Source: Solitalea lacus
GTDB taxonomy: Bacteria; Bacteroidota; Bacteroidia; Sphingobacteriales; Sphingobacteriaceae
DNA: 64,000 bases
Assembly (NCBI RefSeq): GCF_022014595.1
Contig: NZ_CP091740.1
Location: 620,001 to 684,000 of the forward strand
Direction: 5' to 3'
Every line of letters starts with the position of its first letter. Within the stretch, counting starts at the first letter, position 1. The notes beneath the pieces were generated by a model. The model was not told the origin of the DNA and searched no databases. It worked only from the letters and a program-made list of their open reading frames with translations. Shown one piece after another: positions 8,940 to 17,204 of the stretch. Both the position numbers and the translations under genes were made by a program.

Positions 8940-10163
8940 CTAAAAGAATTTTTTATTCCAACAATCTACCATCTCAAAATCATTCATTGGGCTGCTGAAA
9001 TAGCTGTATTCTAGTAAAGCATTAATCGTTTTTTGACCAAGTACCTGAATCAGCAATTCCGGGCGCATACCAGCGCGCAAAGATAACGCTGCATAGGTAT
9101 ATCTGGCAGTGTCAGTAGTAATTAATTCGTATTTAGGTTTTTGCTTTTCAATGATTTTATCTCCTTTATGAACGCTAACTGTAATTGGAGCATCAATGCC
9201 AGCCATTTTGCCCAAGGTTTTTAAATGCTTATTGGCATAAACATTTTGTACGAAAGGAAAACAATATCCTTTCTCGGGCATGTATTTTTTCAGAATAAAT
9301 TGAGCATAATTATTCATTGGAATACGTGTCTTAATAAAGGTATATTGATTGATGATGAGCAACTTTCCGTCAGTAACTTCATCAACCTTAAGTTTTATAA
9401 TATCGGAATACTTAAGGCCGGTAACACAGCCAAACATAAAGATGTCTCTGATTACAGCTAATTCTTTATTTAAGCTCAGATTTAACGTATAAAGCCGCTC
9501 CACTTCACTATCTGTAAGCGAAAGTTTTGGTGATTCAATAGTTTTGGTGCCGAACGCCTCAAATTCGGCAGTTTGCATTAGCTTTTTGTCCGATGCATAA
9601 TGTAAGAACGCCTTAAGTGCTTTAATTTTTTTACTAATGGTGTTATTGGTATTGTTTAATGTTTTTTCTAGGAAACGGGTGAACGCTATATAAAACTCTG
9701 AGTTAAGGTTATGAAAACTGATGCGATAATCATCGGCATCTTCAAAAAGCTTGAGGTCTTTGATAAGTGTTTCGTAAACGAAAACGGTACTTTCTTTTTT
9801 TGTTTTTCGGGATTCGTCAATAAAGTTAGCTAGTTCGGCAAAGAACTCACTGCCCGATTTAAAAAGATCTCTGTAAAAAGCCTCTTTTATTTCTTGGACG
9901 TCTGCATCTTTATGGTCTTGTAAAACATGATGGGAAGCATTGAGTAGCTTTATTTTTTGCATTTCAAGCGTACTGTTCCACCTGTCGGTATTGCCGTTTA
10001 ATTCAACCACTTGCTGTTTTTGGGAATCCCAGTTTTCTTCAGGAACTTTTAATCCTGTAAAGTGTTTAAAACGTTTACCTCTATGCTGAAAGATCATATA
10101 AATGGGAATGAGCCCATTGCTATCTTTCATATCGGGTCTTATGCAAAGGTTTACGGTGGCCAT
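8940..10163 (-). CDS. Tyrosine recombinase-like protein with altered catalytic residues
   Basis: 407 residues with the layout of Bacteroidetes phage-type integrases. There is an arm-binding N-terminus (NGLIPIYMIFQHRGKRFKHFTGL), a SAM-like core-binding domain (~100-200) and a catalytic domain (~215-400). Compared with the usual R-K-H-R-H/W-Y set, the first Arg is Lys (K251 in TGLKYSD), the box II His is Asp (D351 in TTDTARYT) and the later His/Trp is Gln (Q377 in LGQKT). K278, R354 and the nucleophile Y386 remain. The reading frame is intact, so this is a diverged rather than a broken gene. No att sites or cargo are visible. It is the upstream partner of the GT51 gene (3-bp gap), not part of a visible mobile element. 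Activity is doubtful; it may act as a DNA-binding protein. Confidence 0.85.
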   Translation of the reverse strand: MATVNLCIRPDMKDSNGLIPIYMIFQHRGKRFKHFTGLKVPEENWDSQKQQVVELNGNTDRWNSTLEMQKIKLLNASHHVLQDHKDADVQEIKEAFYRDLFKSGSEFFAELANFIDESRKTKKESTVFVYETLIKDLKLFEDADDYRISFHNLNSEFYIAFTRFLEKTLNNTNNTISKKIKALKAFLHYASDKKLMQTAEFEAFGTKTIESPKLSLTDSEVERLYTLNLSLNKELAVIRDIFMFGCVTGLKYSDIIKLKVDEVTDGKLLIINQYTFIKTRIPMNNYAQFILKKYMPEKGYCFPFVQNVYANKHLKTLGKMAGIDAPITVSVHKGDKIIEKQKPKYELITTDTARYTYAALSLRAGMRPELLIQVLGQKTINALLEYSYFSSPMNDFEMVDCWNKKFF

Positions 10164-10233
10164 TGTTTTACAGGTATTTAATTGATAGTACTATGCTAAC
10201 TAAACAAAAACCAAAATATCCTATTTTTTTAGT

Positions 10234-10241
10234 TAATTTTG
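10234..10241 (+). promoter_or_regulatory. -7 box for the mrp gene
   Basis: TAATTTTG matches TAnnTTTG and ends 28 nt before the ATG at 10270. No clear -33 TTTG was seen. Confidence 0.4.
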
Positions 10242-10269
10242 ATGAAAATTCTTAACATATTAACACTAA

Positions 10270-11346
10270 ATGATTACTACGGAACAAGTTTTAGCCGCTC
10301 TTAGCAACGTTGAGGAGCCTGATCTTAAGAAAGATATAGTAACTCTAAAAATGGTAGAGGATGTGAAAGTGGATGGAAAGAAGGTGAGCTTTTCCGTAAT
10401 TCTTACCACACCGGCATGCCCGCTAAAAGACCTTATCAGAAACGCATGTGTAAATGCAATCAAACATTTTGTTGATAAGGATGCAGAGGTGGAAATAAAT
10501 ATGACTTCAAGGGTAACCACTAAAAGCACCAATACTTTTAGTAATATTAAAAACATTATAGCCATTGCTTCTGGTAAAGGTGGTGTTGGTAAATCAACTG
10601 TTGCTGTAAACCTTGCCCTTGCTCTTGCAAAAAAAGGTGCAAAAGTTGGATTGATTGACGGTGACATCTATGGCCCTTCAATTCCTATCATGTTCAATCT
10701 TGAAAATGCTAAACCATTTATGGTACAGGTGAACGGGCAAAATAAAATTCAACCTATAGAAAAATATGGTATAAAGTTATTGTCTATAGGTTTTTTTACC
10801 GATCCCAATCAGGCTATTCCATGGCGTGGACCAATGGTTTCATCGGCCATTAAACAGCTATTTAATGATGCAGAATGGGGGGAATTGGATTATTTAATTG
10901 TTGATACGCCTCCGGGAACAGGAGATGTTCATATAACATTGGCTCAAGGATTTCCTGTTGCAGGAGTGGTGATTGTTACCACCCCGCAAAACGTGGCCTT
11001 GGCTGATGCGAGAAAAGGTGCAGGAATGTTTAGAATGGAAGGCGTTAAAGTTCCGATTTTAGGGGTCGTTGAAAATATGTCATATTTTACCCCTGCAGAA
11101 TTACCGAATAATAAATACTATATTTTTGGTAAAGACGGAGGTAAAACATTGGCCACACAGTTTGATGTGCCGTTTTTAGGTGAACTTCCGATCGTTATGA
11201 CCGTTAGTGAAGGAGGTGACAAGGGAGAACCCATTGCTTTGGAAAATGGAAATCCGGTGGCAATGGCCTTTGATGATATAGCCGAGAAAATGGCTCAACA
11301 GATTGCTATACAAAACGCCTTGGCTAATAAAGAGTTAGTAGTATAA
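10270..11346 (+). CDS. Mrp/ApbC-type Fe-S cluster carrier ATPase
   Basis: 358 residues. The N-terminal ~85 form a MIP18 (DUF59) domain (VLAALSNVEEPDLKKDIVTL, then TTPACPLKD). A ParA/MinD-type P-loop NTPase follows, with deviant Walker A GKGGVGKST (102-110), DGDIYGPSIP and LIVDTPPGTGD. The family loads and transfers [4Fe-4S] clusters to apoproteins in the cytoplasm. The C-terminal CxxC that usually bridges the cluster is missing: after ENMSYF the sequence is TPAELPNNKYY. The CxxC-containing NifU-like protein follows 43 bp downstream, so scaffold and carrier functions may be shared. The Mrp family assignment is firm; the biochemical role is inferred. Confidence 0.93.
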   Translation: MITTEQVLAALSNVEEPDLKKDIVTLKMVEDVKVDGKKVSFSVILTTPACPLKDLIRNACVNAIKHFVDKDAEVEINMTSRVTTKSTNTFSNIKNIIAIASGKGGVGKSTVAVNLALALAKKGAKVGLIDGDIYGPSIPIMFNLENAKPFMVQVNGQNKIQPIEKYGIKLLSIGFFTDPNQAIPWRGPMVSSAIKQLFNDAEWGELDYLIVDTPPGTGDVHITLAQGFPVAGVVIVTTPQNVALADARKGAGMFRMEGVKVPILGVVENMSYFTPAELPNNKYYIFGKDGGKTLATQFDVPFLGELPIVMTVSEGGDKGEPIALENGNPVAMAFDDIAEKMAQQIAIQNALANKELVV

Positions 11347-11355
11347 TTATTTTCT

Positions 11356-11363
11356 TATCTTTG
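11356..11363 (+). promoter_or_regulatory. -7 box in front of the NifU-like gene
   Basis: TATCTTTG, a full TAnnTTTG match, lies 26 nt before the ATG at 11390. It would let the NifU-like gene be transcribed independently of mrp. Confidence 0.5.
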
Positions 11364-11389
11364 CAAAAAGACTAAAAAAAATTTTTAGC

Positions 11390-11680
11390 ATGAGTAACGC
11401 AGAACTGTTAAATAAAGTTGAAAGTGCCTTAAACCAAATTCGTCCATATTTAGAAGCGGATGGTGGTAATGTTGAAGTATTGGAAGTAACAGACGAAAAT
11501 GTATTGAAATTGAAACTTCTGGGTTCATGCGGATCATGTCCAATGAGTATTATGACCTTAAAGGCAGGAATTGAGCAAGCTGTTAAGCGTGAGGTTCCTG
11601 AAATTGCTTCGGTTGAAGCAATCAATGTTACAGATATTGATGATCCAAATGCGGTTATGCCTGAGCGTATGCAAAGTTAA
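11390..11680 (+). CDS. NifU C-terminal-like (Nfu) iron-sulfur scaffold protein
   Basis: 96 residues, essentially one NifU C-terminal domain. IRPYLEADGGNVEVLEV is followed by the cluster-binding CxxC at C47/C50 in GSCGSCPMS and a conserved GIEQAVKREVPEI helix. Nfu proteins hold a [4Fe-4S] cluster at a dimer interface and pass it to client enzymes. It lies just downstream of the Mrp ATPase gene, a natural functional pair. It ends at an intrinsic terminator. There is no A-type or N-terminal NifU domain, so it is the stand-alone short form. Confidence 0.95.
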   Translation: MSNAELLNKVESALNQIRPYLEADGGNVEVLEVTDENVLKLKLLGSCGSCPMSIMTLKAGIEQAVKREVPEIASVEAINVTDIDDPNAVMPERMQS

Positions 11681-11700
11681 CCTCAATATGAAATAACTAT

Positions 11701-11740
11701 AAAGGCCCCGATTCACTGAATCGAGGCCTTTTGTTTTTTA
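11701..11740. terminator. Intrinsic terminator
   Basis: Stem AAAGGCC/GGCCTTT extended by CGATTCA/TGAATCG with single unpaired bases, followed by TGTTTTTT. It serves the mrp-nfu unit and lies just before the convergent gene ending at 11756. Confidence 0.88.
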
Positions 11741-11755
11741 ATTCGTTTTGATTGG

Positions 11756-12700
11756 CTATTGAATAACTACTGGTCGTTCTTTGGTATTTCTCATGCTTTC
11801 TGTAGAGAATACCTTCAGCTGAGCACTGCTAATAGCAACCACATCAGGGTTGTTTCGTATCCGATTTCTGATATCGACCAACTGAGGCTGAGTATACATT
11901 AATTGAATTTTCTTATCGGCGATTGTTGATCCTGTAGGTTTTTGGGCAAGGATAACAAAGTATGCAAAGGTCTCTGCTATATCTTCATTAATGCTTGTTG
12001 ATGCATATTCACTAACGAAATTACTTTTATACTTTAACCAAAAGCTATGCAAAGCGTCTTTATTGTCGGTACCTATAGTGTTATATTCATTTATTAGCTG
12101 AATCCAATCCAACTGAAAATGTTTATAGATATAGGATTCGGGGCGCATACAGCCACGATCTATCTTATAAGTGGTACAATTATCAGTTGAAACTGCATCA
12201 ATTTGAGTGTCGTTTAATGTTAAAACATGGCCAAATTCATGTACTAAAACATATGAAAACCCTTGTCGTAGATTTACCTGATTTAGATTATCACTAATGT
12301 CTATTGATAAAGCCAGTCGCCACTCACTTAAATCTTTTTTAAGCGGTTGTACATAGCCCGCTACTTTATGATTGCTATAAATAATAGCTAACTCAGTAAT
12401 CTTATTGCGGTACTCTTGGGGAATTAATCGAGTAAAATATTCCCACATTTGCCAATGTTTTGCCGCATCAGATTGATAGGTTAATAATGAATCACCAACT
12501 TTATAATCGCCTTTTTTTTCAATTGAATTTCCATGAATGGAATACAATGTAAGGGCTATTCCCGGAACGCCACTGCCTCCCTGAGGTAATAATTCATTTT
12601 TTACAGGTGGATTAATATCAGCTTTACTGCATGACTGCGCGGATAAAGCCAATAAACAAATCCATAGTAATAAAAAATGCAACACCCGTTTTTCTCTCAT
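11756..12700 (-). CDS. Putative zinc-dependent metallopeptidase lipoprotein
   Basis: 314 residues with a lipoprotein-type signal (basic start, hydrophobic core, Cys at position 24 in ALSAQSCSK; the lipobox is relaxed). The gluzincin-like zinc motif HEFGH is at 154-158 in VLVHEFGHVL. INEDIAETFAYFV downstream (~240-250) supplies a plausible third zinc ligand. This arrangement matches putative zinc-binding metallopeptidase families common in Bacteroidetes, where such lipoproteins face the periplasm or the cell surface. It is the last gene after lepB on the same strand (105-bp gap). The substrate is unknown. Confidence 0.82.
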   Translation of the reverse strand: MREKRVLHFLLLWICLLALSAQSCSKADINPPVKNELLPQGGSGVPGIALTLYSIHGNSIEKKGDYKVGDSLLTYQSDAAKHWQMWEYFTRLIPQEYRNKITELAIIYSNHKVAGYVQPLKKDLSEWRLALSIDISDNLNQVNLRQGFSYVLVHEFGHVLTLNDTQIDAVSTDNCTTYKIDRGCMRPESYIYKHFQLDWIQLINEYNTIGTDNKDALHSFWLKYKSNFVSEYASTSINEDIAETFAYFVILAQKPTGSTIADKKIQLMYTQPQLVDIRNRIRNNPDVVAISSAQLKVFSTESMRNTKERPVVIQ

Positions 12701-12805
12701 CGTCTGCTATTTTTTTTTCAGCTTGCAAATTTAAACCTTGAAAATCAGTGTGTTACCATAAGGTTTAAATTTTTACAATTAAATTGCATTAGCAAAATGT
12801 AATTA

Positions 12806-13948
12806 TCAATCGTTTATAGTTTTAAAGATTCTATTCCATCTAATTTTATCAAAAATAGTTCCACGTTCATTAAACGAAAGGTATACAAAAAGTGGCTTCC
12901 CTACAATATGATCTTCAGGTACAAAGCCCCAGCTTCTTGAGTCTTCTGAGTTATGACGATTATCACCCATCATGAAATAATAATCCAATTTAAATGAATA
13001 AGTATCCTGTTTATGTCCATTGATGAAAATGCCCGTGTCATTAACCGTTAATGTGTTGTTTTCATAAACTTCAATGATGTTTTTGTAAAGCGGTAAATTT
13101 TCATTTGTTAATTTAACCCTAGTGCCCTTGACAGGAATGGTCAATGGGCCATAATTGTCCCGATTCCAGCTCGTATTGGATGGTTGAAACACTTCGGTTT
13201 CTCGTTCACCCGCAGGTAAAACATGTTTTTGAATCTTTTTAACAATAGGATTTTGTGACAATAATTCAGCTTGCATTTCTGATAAGAACATGAAATACTG
13301 ATTGTCTGGCAATGGTATAATATCATTGTTAGCCGAAGGTGTACCATCAAATTTACGAATGTCTAATTGCTTTAGAAACTCACTGCTAAATGATGAACCA
13401 TCAGTAGTGACAAAATATTCCATTTGTTCACGCTCTTTTATTTCGGCAGGTTTGCTATTAATAAACAATTTCCCGTTTCTTATTGTAAGAACATCGTTTG
13501 GTAATGCAACACAACGTTTTACATAATTCTCCTTTTTATCAATAGGACGGTAATTTCCTTGAGAATCTTTATCTAGAGGAAAGTTGAATACTACTACATC
13601 TCCGCGCTGTACGGAAGAAATTCCAGGTAAACGAAAATAAGGAGCTTGCAAACCACTGAAGTAAGAATTTAAGTTATTGCCTAAAGGAAGGGTATTGTGC
13701 ATCAAAGGTATTGAGAGCGGAGTTATAGGCAATCGAGCTCCATAATGTAGCTTACTGACATATATTCGGTCACCAATATATACTGATTTTTCCATTGACC
13801 CTGTTGGAACAGCATATAGCTGCATGAAAAAAGTATTGATTATAGTGGCCATTACAAGGGCAAAAGTCAAGGCTCCCAGCCATTCTCGTAAGATTGACTG
13901 TTGAGGTAATTCGTCTTGCTTTAAATCTTTTTTTCTGAAGAACTTCAT
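12806..13948 (-). CDS. lepB: Signal peptidase I
   Basis: Inner-membrane peptidase that removes signal peptides from secreted proteins. A transmembrane segment (~26-45) is followed by the nucleophile S51 in VPTGSMEKS, the [10 protein letters not shown] box, the general base K144 in [13 protein letters not shown] and the C-terminal [18 protein letters not shown] box. At 380 residues it is longer than the E. coli enzyme and carries ~120 extra residues between the Lys box and the MGDNR box, rich in polar residues, as in many Bacteroidetes LepB proteins. An 8-bp hairpin lies 4 bp upstream of the start codon. It lies between the GreA-like and metallopeptidase genes. Confidence 0.96.
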   Translation of the reverse strand: MKFFRKKDLKQDELPQQSILREWLGALTFALVMATIINTFFMQLYAVPTGSMEKSVYIGDRIYVSKLHYGARLPITPLSIPLMHNTLPLGNNLNSYFSGLQAPYFRLPGISSVQRGDVVVFNFPLDKDSQGNYRPIDKKENYVKRCVALPNDVLTIRNGKLFINSKPAEIKEREQMEYFVTTDGSSFSSEFLKQLDIRKFDGTPSANNDIIPLPDNQYFMFLSEMQAELLSQNPIVKKIQKHVLPAGERETEVFQPSNTSWNRDNYGPLTIPVKGTRVKLTNENLPLYKNIIEVYENNTLTVNDTGIFINGHKQDTYSFKLDYYFMMGDNRHNSEDSRSWGFVPEDHIVGKPLFVYLSFNERGTIFDKIRWNRIFKTIND

Positions 13949-13952
13949 AGTT

Positions 13953-13972
13953 TTAGTTTTCTCTAAAACTAA
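13953..13972 (-). promoter_or_regulatory. Inverted repeat just upstream of lepB start
   Basis: TTAGTTTT and AAAACTAA form a perfect 8-bp stem with a 4-nt loop, 4 nt before the lepB start codon. In RNA it could hide the initiation region; it could also be an operator. The role is inferred. Confidence 0.35.
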
Positions 13973-14019
13973 GGATCAGAAATTTTATTGTAGGTGAGGT
14001 ATTTAAATTAGAGTAGAAA

Positions 14020-14478
14020 TTAAAAAATATCAATAATAACGTATTTAATTCCGTTGAAGTGAAATTCAGAGTTTACTTTTAGTCCAGTCATTTTCTGATA
14101 TAATGGTGCTCCGATAGAAAGTCCAATAAACTTTATACTATCATAAAAAAAAGGCTCCTGGGCTGCTCCGATTAAAAAATAGGCATAGTTTGTTTGTACT
14201 AGCGCTCCAAAAGTAACTTTGTCAGGTTTGTTTTGAGTATTTATTGATTTCAGAGTTCTTATCTCGTCTTGTAAAAAGTTGATAGGCTGTGTTTGCAATT
14301 GAGCTTCATCAAGTAGTTGCTGTGTAGTACTTTCATAAAGTCCTCCGGTATCAATTTTGTCAGCTTCCGCTCCATCAATTTTATATCGCTGATCCGTTTT
14401 GGTTTCGGCCAGTAGATTCTCCTTTTTCTGAATAAACAGTTCCAATACCTGCTTTTTAAAATCTTGCGAATTGTCCAT
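14020..14478 (-). CDS. GreA/GreB C-terminal-like domain protein
   Basis: 152 residues. The N-terminal half is charged helix (KKQVLELFIQKKENLLAE, then LQDEIRTLKSI). The second half (VTFGALVQTNYAYFLIG, IGAPLYQKMTGLKVNSEF, IKYVIIDIF) resembles the FKBP-like C-terminal domain of GreA/Rnk transcript-cleavage factors. The N-terminal coiled coil is too short and lacks a recognisable acidic tip. It may therefore bind RNA polymerase without stimulating cleavage. It sits 71 bp upstream of lepB on the same strand. The family link is from pattern only and is moderately certain. Confidence 0.72.
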   Translation of the reverse strand: MDNSQDFKKQVLELFIQKKENLLAETKTDQRYKIDGAEADKIDTGGLYESTTQQLLDEAQLQTQPINFLQDEIRTLKSINTQNKPDKVTFGALVQTNYAYFLIGAAQEPFFYDSIKFIGLSIGAPLYQKMTGLKVNSEFHFNGIKYVIIDIF

Positions 14479-14704
14479 AATTCAATGATTTAACAGATAA
14501 AATTTTTCAAAAGGCTTATATCAATATACTAACAATTTTGAGAATAACGATTAGCTAACCCTGTAAAGATGAAAGATTGAGCGCTGCTTGTTTGGCTGTA
14601 AAGATTTTTAATGATGAATCTTATTTATATGTGCAGTTTTCATTGTCGACTGGCATTCGGCTTAAATAGGAGTATGGAAATACATGTTATGTTGAAAAAA
14701 ACCG

Positions 14705-14923
14705 TTGAGTGATTTGCCATCAACGAATAAACTTTTTCTAATAATTGCAGGTACAGTTTATGCACATTGTGGGGAGTGGGATGGTAGTTATCCTGATGAT
14801 GATATTATTATGATTTGGACGGAATGGCAACCTCGTAAGGATTCTGAATATGAAAGGGATAATATTGTGGAGTACGCCATTAAGCAATGCAATATTATCA
14901 ATAAATCAAGAGCCCTTCTTTGA
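14705..14923 (+). CDS. Possible small hypothetical protein (TTG start)
   Basis: 72 codons beginning with TTG and ending inside the left arm of the groEL terminator. The product is acidic and Trp-rich (GEWDGSYPDDDIIMIWTEWQP) with no recognised domain. No promoter box or ribosome binding site supports the start. A 12-codon ORF with an upstream GGAG-like sequence (14674-14712) overlaps it in another frame. It could be a remnant or chance; it is listed because the composition looks protein-like. Confidence 0.25.
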   Translation: MSDLPSTNKLFLIIAGTVYAHCGEWDGSYPDDDIIMIWTEWQPRKDSEYERDNIVEYAIKQCNIINKSRALL

Positions 14924-14946
14924 TATAAGAAGGGCTCTTGATTTAT
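14901..14946. terminator. Strong terminator downstream of groEL
   Basis: A perfect 20-bp stem (ATAAATCAAGAGCCCTTCTT and its complement) around a 6-nt loop, just after the groEL stop on the minus strand. It is the longest perfect stem seen in the window and probably works in both directions. Confidence 0.88.
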
Positions 14947-14971
14947 AAGTTCGTTAATGAACGGTAAATTA

Positions 14972-16612
14972 TTACATCATACCACCCATGCCACCCATGC
15001 CAGGGGCTCCACCATGAGCATGACCAGCGTCTTCTGAAGGCTCATCAGCTAATACACACTCAGTAGTTAACAACATTGAAGCAATAGAAGCTGCATTCTC
15101 TAAAGCAACACGAGATACTTTAGTAGGGTCAATTACACCCGCTGCAATTAAGTTTTCGTAACGGTTTTCACGAGCATTGTAACCGAAATCAGCACTACCT
15201 TCTTTTACTTTTTGTACTACAATAGAACCTTCAATGCCTGCATTTTCGCAAATTTGACGTAAAGGTTCTTCAATTGCACGCTTGATAATAGCGATACCTG
15301 TAGTTTCGTCATCATTATGGCCTTTTAAGCCTTCTAATGAAGAAATTGCACGAATAAAGGCAACACCACCGCCTGCAACAATGCCTTCCTCAACAGCTGC
15401 ACGAGTTGCATGTAAAGCATCATCAACACGGTCTTTTTTCTCTTTCATCTCTACTTCAGTAGCAGCACCAACATAAAGAACAGCAACACCACCAGCTAAT
15501 TTTGCCAAACGCTCCTGTAATTTTTCTTTATCATAGTCAGATGTTGTTGTTTCAATCTGAGCTTTGATCTGATTAACGCGAGCAACGATGTTTGCTTTTT
15601 CTCCCGAACCGTTGATAACAGTAGTATTATCTTTGTCGATAACCACTTTCTCAGCCTGACCCAAGTAAGTTAAGTCAGCATTTTCTAACTTGTAACCTCG
15701 CTCTTCAGAAATTACAGTGCCACCAGTTAAGATTGCGATGTCCTCTAACATTGCTTTACGACGATCGCCAAAACCAGGAGCCTTAACAGCAGCTACTTTC
15801 AAACGGCCTTGGATTTTGTTAACAACTAATGTTGCTAAAGCTTCGCCTTCTAAATCTTCAGCAATGATTAATAAAGGACGACCGGTTTGAACTTGTTTTT
15901 CTAAAACAGGAAGCAATTCTTTCATTGAAGAAATCTTCTTGTCGTAGATCAAAATATAAGGGTTTTCTAACTCAGTTTCCATTTTGTCGGCATTGGTAAC
16001 AAAGTATGGAGAAAGGTAACCACGGTCGAATTGCATACCTTCAACTACTTCTACAGTAGTATCAGTACCTTTTGCTTCTTCTACAGTAATAACACCTTCT
16101 TTTTTCACTTTGTCCATTGCCTCAGCGATTAACGAACCAATAACTTCATCATTATTAGCTGAAATAGAAGCAACTTGCTTGATTTTATTGTTGTCATCAC
16201 CTACAGATTGTGACTGTTGTTTTAAGTTTGCAATTACAGCAGCAACAGCTTTGTCGATACCGCGTTTTAAATCCATTGGATTTGCACCGGCAGCCACGTT
16301 TTTAATACCTGCAGTAACAATAGCCTGAGCTAAAACGGTAGCAGTAGTAGTTCCATCGCCAGCAATGTCAGCAGTTTTAGAGGCAACTTCTTTTACCATT
16401 TGAGCACCCATGTTTTCTAAAGAATCTTTTAATTCAATTTCTTTAGCAACTGAAACACCGTCTTTAGTAATTGAAGGAGCTCCGAATTTTTTATCGATGA
16501 TTACGTTACGGCCTTTAGGACCTAAGGTTACTTTAACTGCGTTTGCTAAAGTATCAACACCACGCTTTAAAGCGTCGCGTGCTTCAACATTGTATTTTAC
16601 TTGTTTTGCCAT
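14972..16612 (-). CDS. groEL: Chaperonin GroEL (60 kDa)
   Basis: 546 residues, standard GroEL length. It begins [20 protein letters not shown] and carries [17 protein letters not shown] and the ATP-binding [14 protein letters not shown]. It ends in the flexible GGMGGMM tail. With GroES it forms the folding chamber for newly made and stress-denatured proteins in the cytoplasm. It follows groES by 85 bp in the usual groES-groEL operon and ends at a strong terminator. It appears complete, with no anomaly in the key regions. Confidence 0.99.
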   Translation of the reverse strand: MAKQVKYNVEARDALKRGVDTLANAVKVTLGPKGRNVIIDKKFGAPSITKDGVSVAKEIELKDSLENMGAQMVKEVASKTADIAGDGTTTATVLAQAIVTAGIKNVAAGANPMDLKRGIDKAVAAVIANLKQQSQSVGDDNNKIKQVASISANNDEVIGSLIAEAMDKVKKEGVITVEEAKGTDTTVEVVEGMQFDRGYLSPYFVTNADKMETELENPYILIYDKKISSMKELLPVLEKQVQTGRPLLIIAEDLEGEALATLVVNKIQGRLKVAAVKAPGFGDRRKAMLEDIAILTGGTVISEERGYKLENADLTYLGQAEKVVIDKDNTTVINGSGEKANIVARVNQIKAQIETTTSDYDKEKLQERLAKLAGGVAVLYVGAATEVEMKEKKDRVDDALHATRAAVEEGIVAGGGVAFIRAISSLEGLKGHNDDETTGIAIIKRAIEEPLRQICENAGIEGSIVVQKVKEGSADFGYNARENRYENLIAAGVIDPTKVSRVALENAASIASMLLTTECVLADEPSEDAGHAHGGAPGMGGMGGMM

Positions 16613-16697
16613 GTCTTTTGTTTGTTAAACTTTTTTAGATTGCTTTGAAATGAATAAAGGAGGAAAATAGTATTCTCTCTTTCTATCATTAAAAAAT

Positions 16698-16973
16698 TTA
16701 GATAATCGCGTAGATATCAGATTCGCGCATGATTAAATACTCTTTACCTTCTACAGTAATTTCAGTACCAGCGTATTTGCCATACAGAACGGTATCGCCC
16801 ACTTTCACAGTCATTGGCTCATCTTTTTTACCGGTGCCAACTGCTACGATAGTTCCTTGTTGAGGTTTTTCTTTAGCTGTATCAGGGATAATGATACCGC
16901 CAGCGGTAGTCGTTTCTGCAGGAGCAGCTTCTACTACTACTCTGTCTGCGATAGGTTTAATATTTAATGCCAT
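16698..16973 (-). CDS. groES: Co-chaperonin GroES (10 kDa)
   Basis: 91 residues. It begins [20 protein letters not shown] and contains the mobile loop ([20 protein letters not shown]) that binds GroEL, followed by [17 protein letters not shown] and a [14 protein letters not shown]-terminus. It caps the GroEL ring. It is the first gene of the heat-shock operon. No CIRCE element (TTAGCACTC-N9-GAGTGCTAA) is present. Instead the upstream region holds an imperfect palindrome and a sigma-54-like sequence, listed separately. Confidence 0.99.
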   Translation of the reverse strand: MALNIKPIADRVVVEAAPAETTTAGGIIIPDTAKEKPQQGTIVAVGTGKKDEPMTVKVGDTVLYGKYAGTEITVEGKEYLIMRESDIYAII

Positions 16974-17013
16974 AGTTCTATGATTATTTTTTTAATAGTT
17001 ATGCCCACAACTA

Positions 17014-17028
17014 ACAGAGATTGTGCCA
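17014..17028 (-). promoter_or_regulatory. Sigma-54-like -24/-12 sequence upstream of groES
   Basis: Read on the minus strand, TGGCAC is followed after the -24 GG by 10 nt and then GT where the consensus has GC. It lies about 40 bp before the groES start. It is a near-match only, so it is a tentative call. Confidence 0.22.
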
Positions 17029-17059
17029 AATAAATTGAATGGGTATTGCCGTTGAAAAT

Positions 17060-17075
17060 TGGCAGATTTCTGACA
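17060..17075. promoter_or_regulatory. Imperfect palindrome upstream of groES
   Basis: TGGCAGATTTCTGACA pairs as TGnCAGA-TT-TCTGnCA, about 85 bp upstream of groES. It is a candidate operator or stress element in place of CIRCE. No factor can be assigned from the sequence. Confidence 0.3.
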
Positions 17076-17142
17076 TGGGATGTAATATAAAGATTTATCA
17101 GGATGAAATTTTGTCAGAAAAGATAATGTCATTAAGGACTCC

Positions 17143-17186
17143 ATAAACAAAAGAAGAATGCCGGTAAGCATTCTTCTTTTGTTTAT
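17143..17186. terminator. Intrinsic terminator
   Basis: A perfect 19-bp stem (17143-17161 with 17168-17186) around a 6-nt loop, rich in A on one side and T on the other. It lies just beyond the stop of the minus-strand gene ending at 17205. Confidence 0.88.
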
Positions 17187-17204
17187 GGGTAAAGCAGGAC
17201 AGAA

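Noticed and set aside
8940-10163. Evidence of an integrated phage or integrative element
   Set aside because: No att repeats, tRNA target, phage genes or conjugation genes were found around the recombinase-like gene, and its catalytic residues are altered.
10266-10667. Reverse-strand frame opposite the mrp gene
   Set aside because: It is a shadow of the Mrp-coding sequence, with Ser/Phe/Leu-rich antisense composition and no start signals.
16974-17158. CIRCE element upstream of groES
   Set aside because: The TTAGCACTC-N9-GAGTGCTAA sequence is not present.
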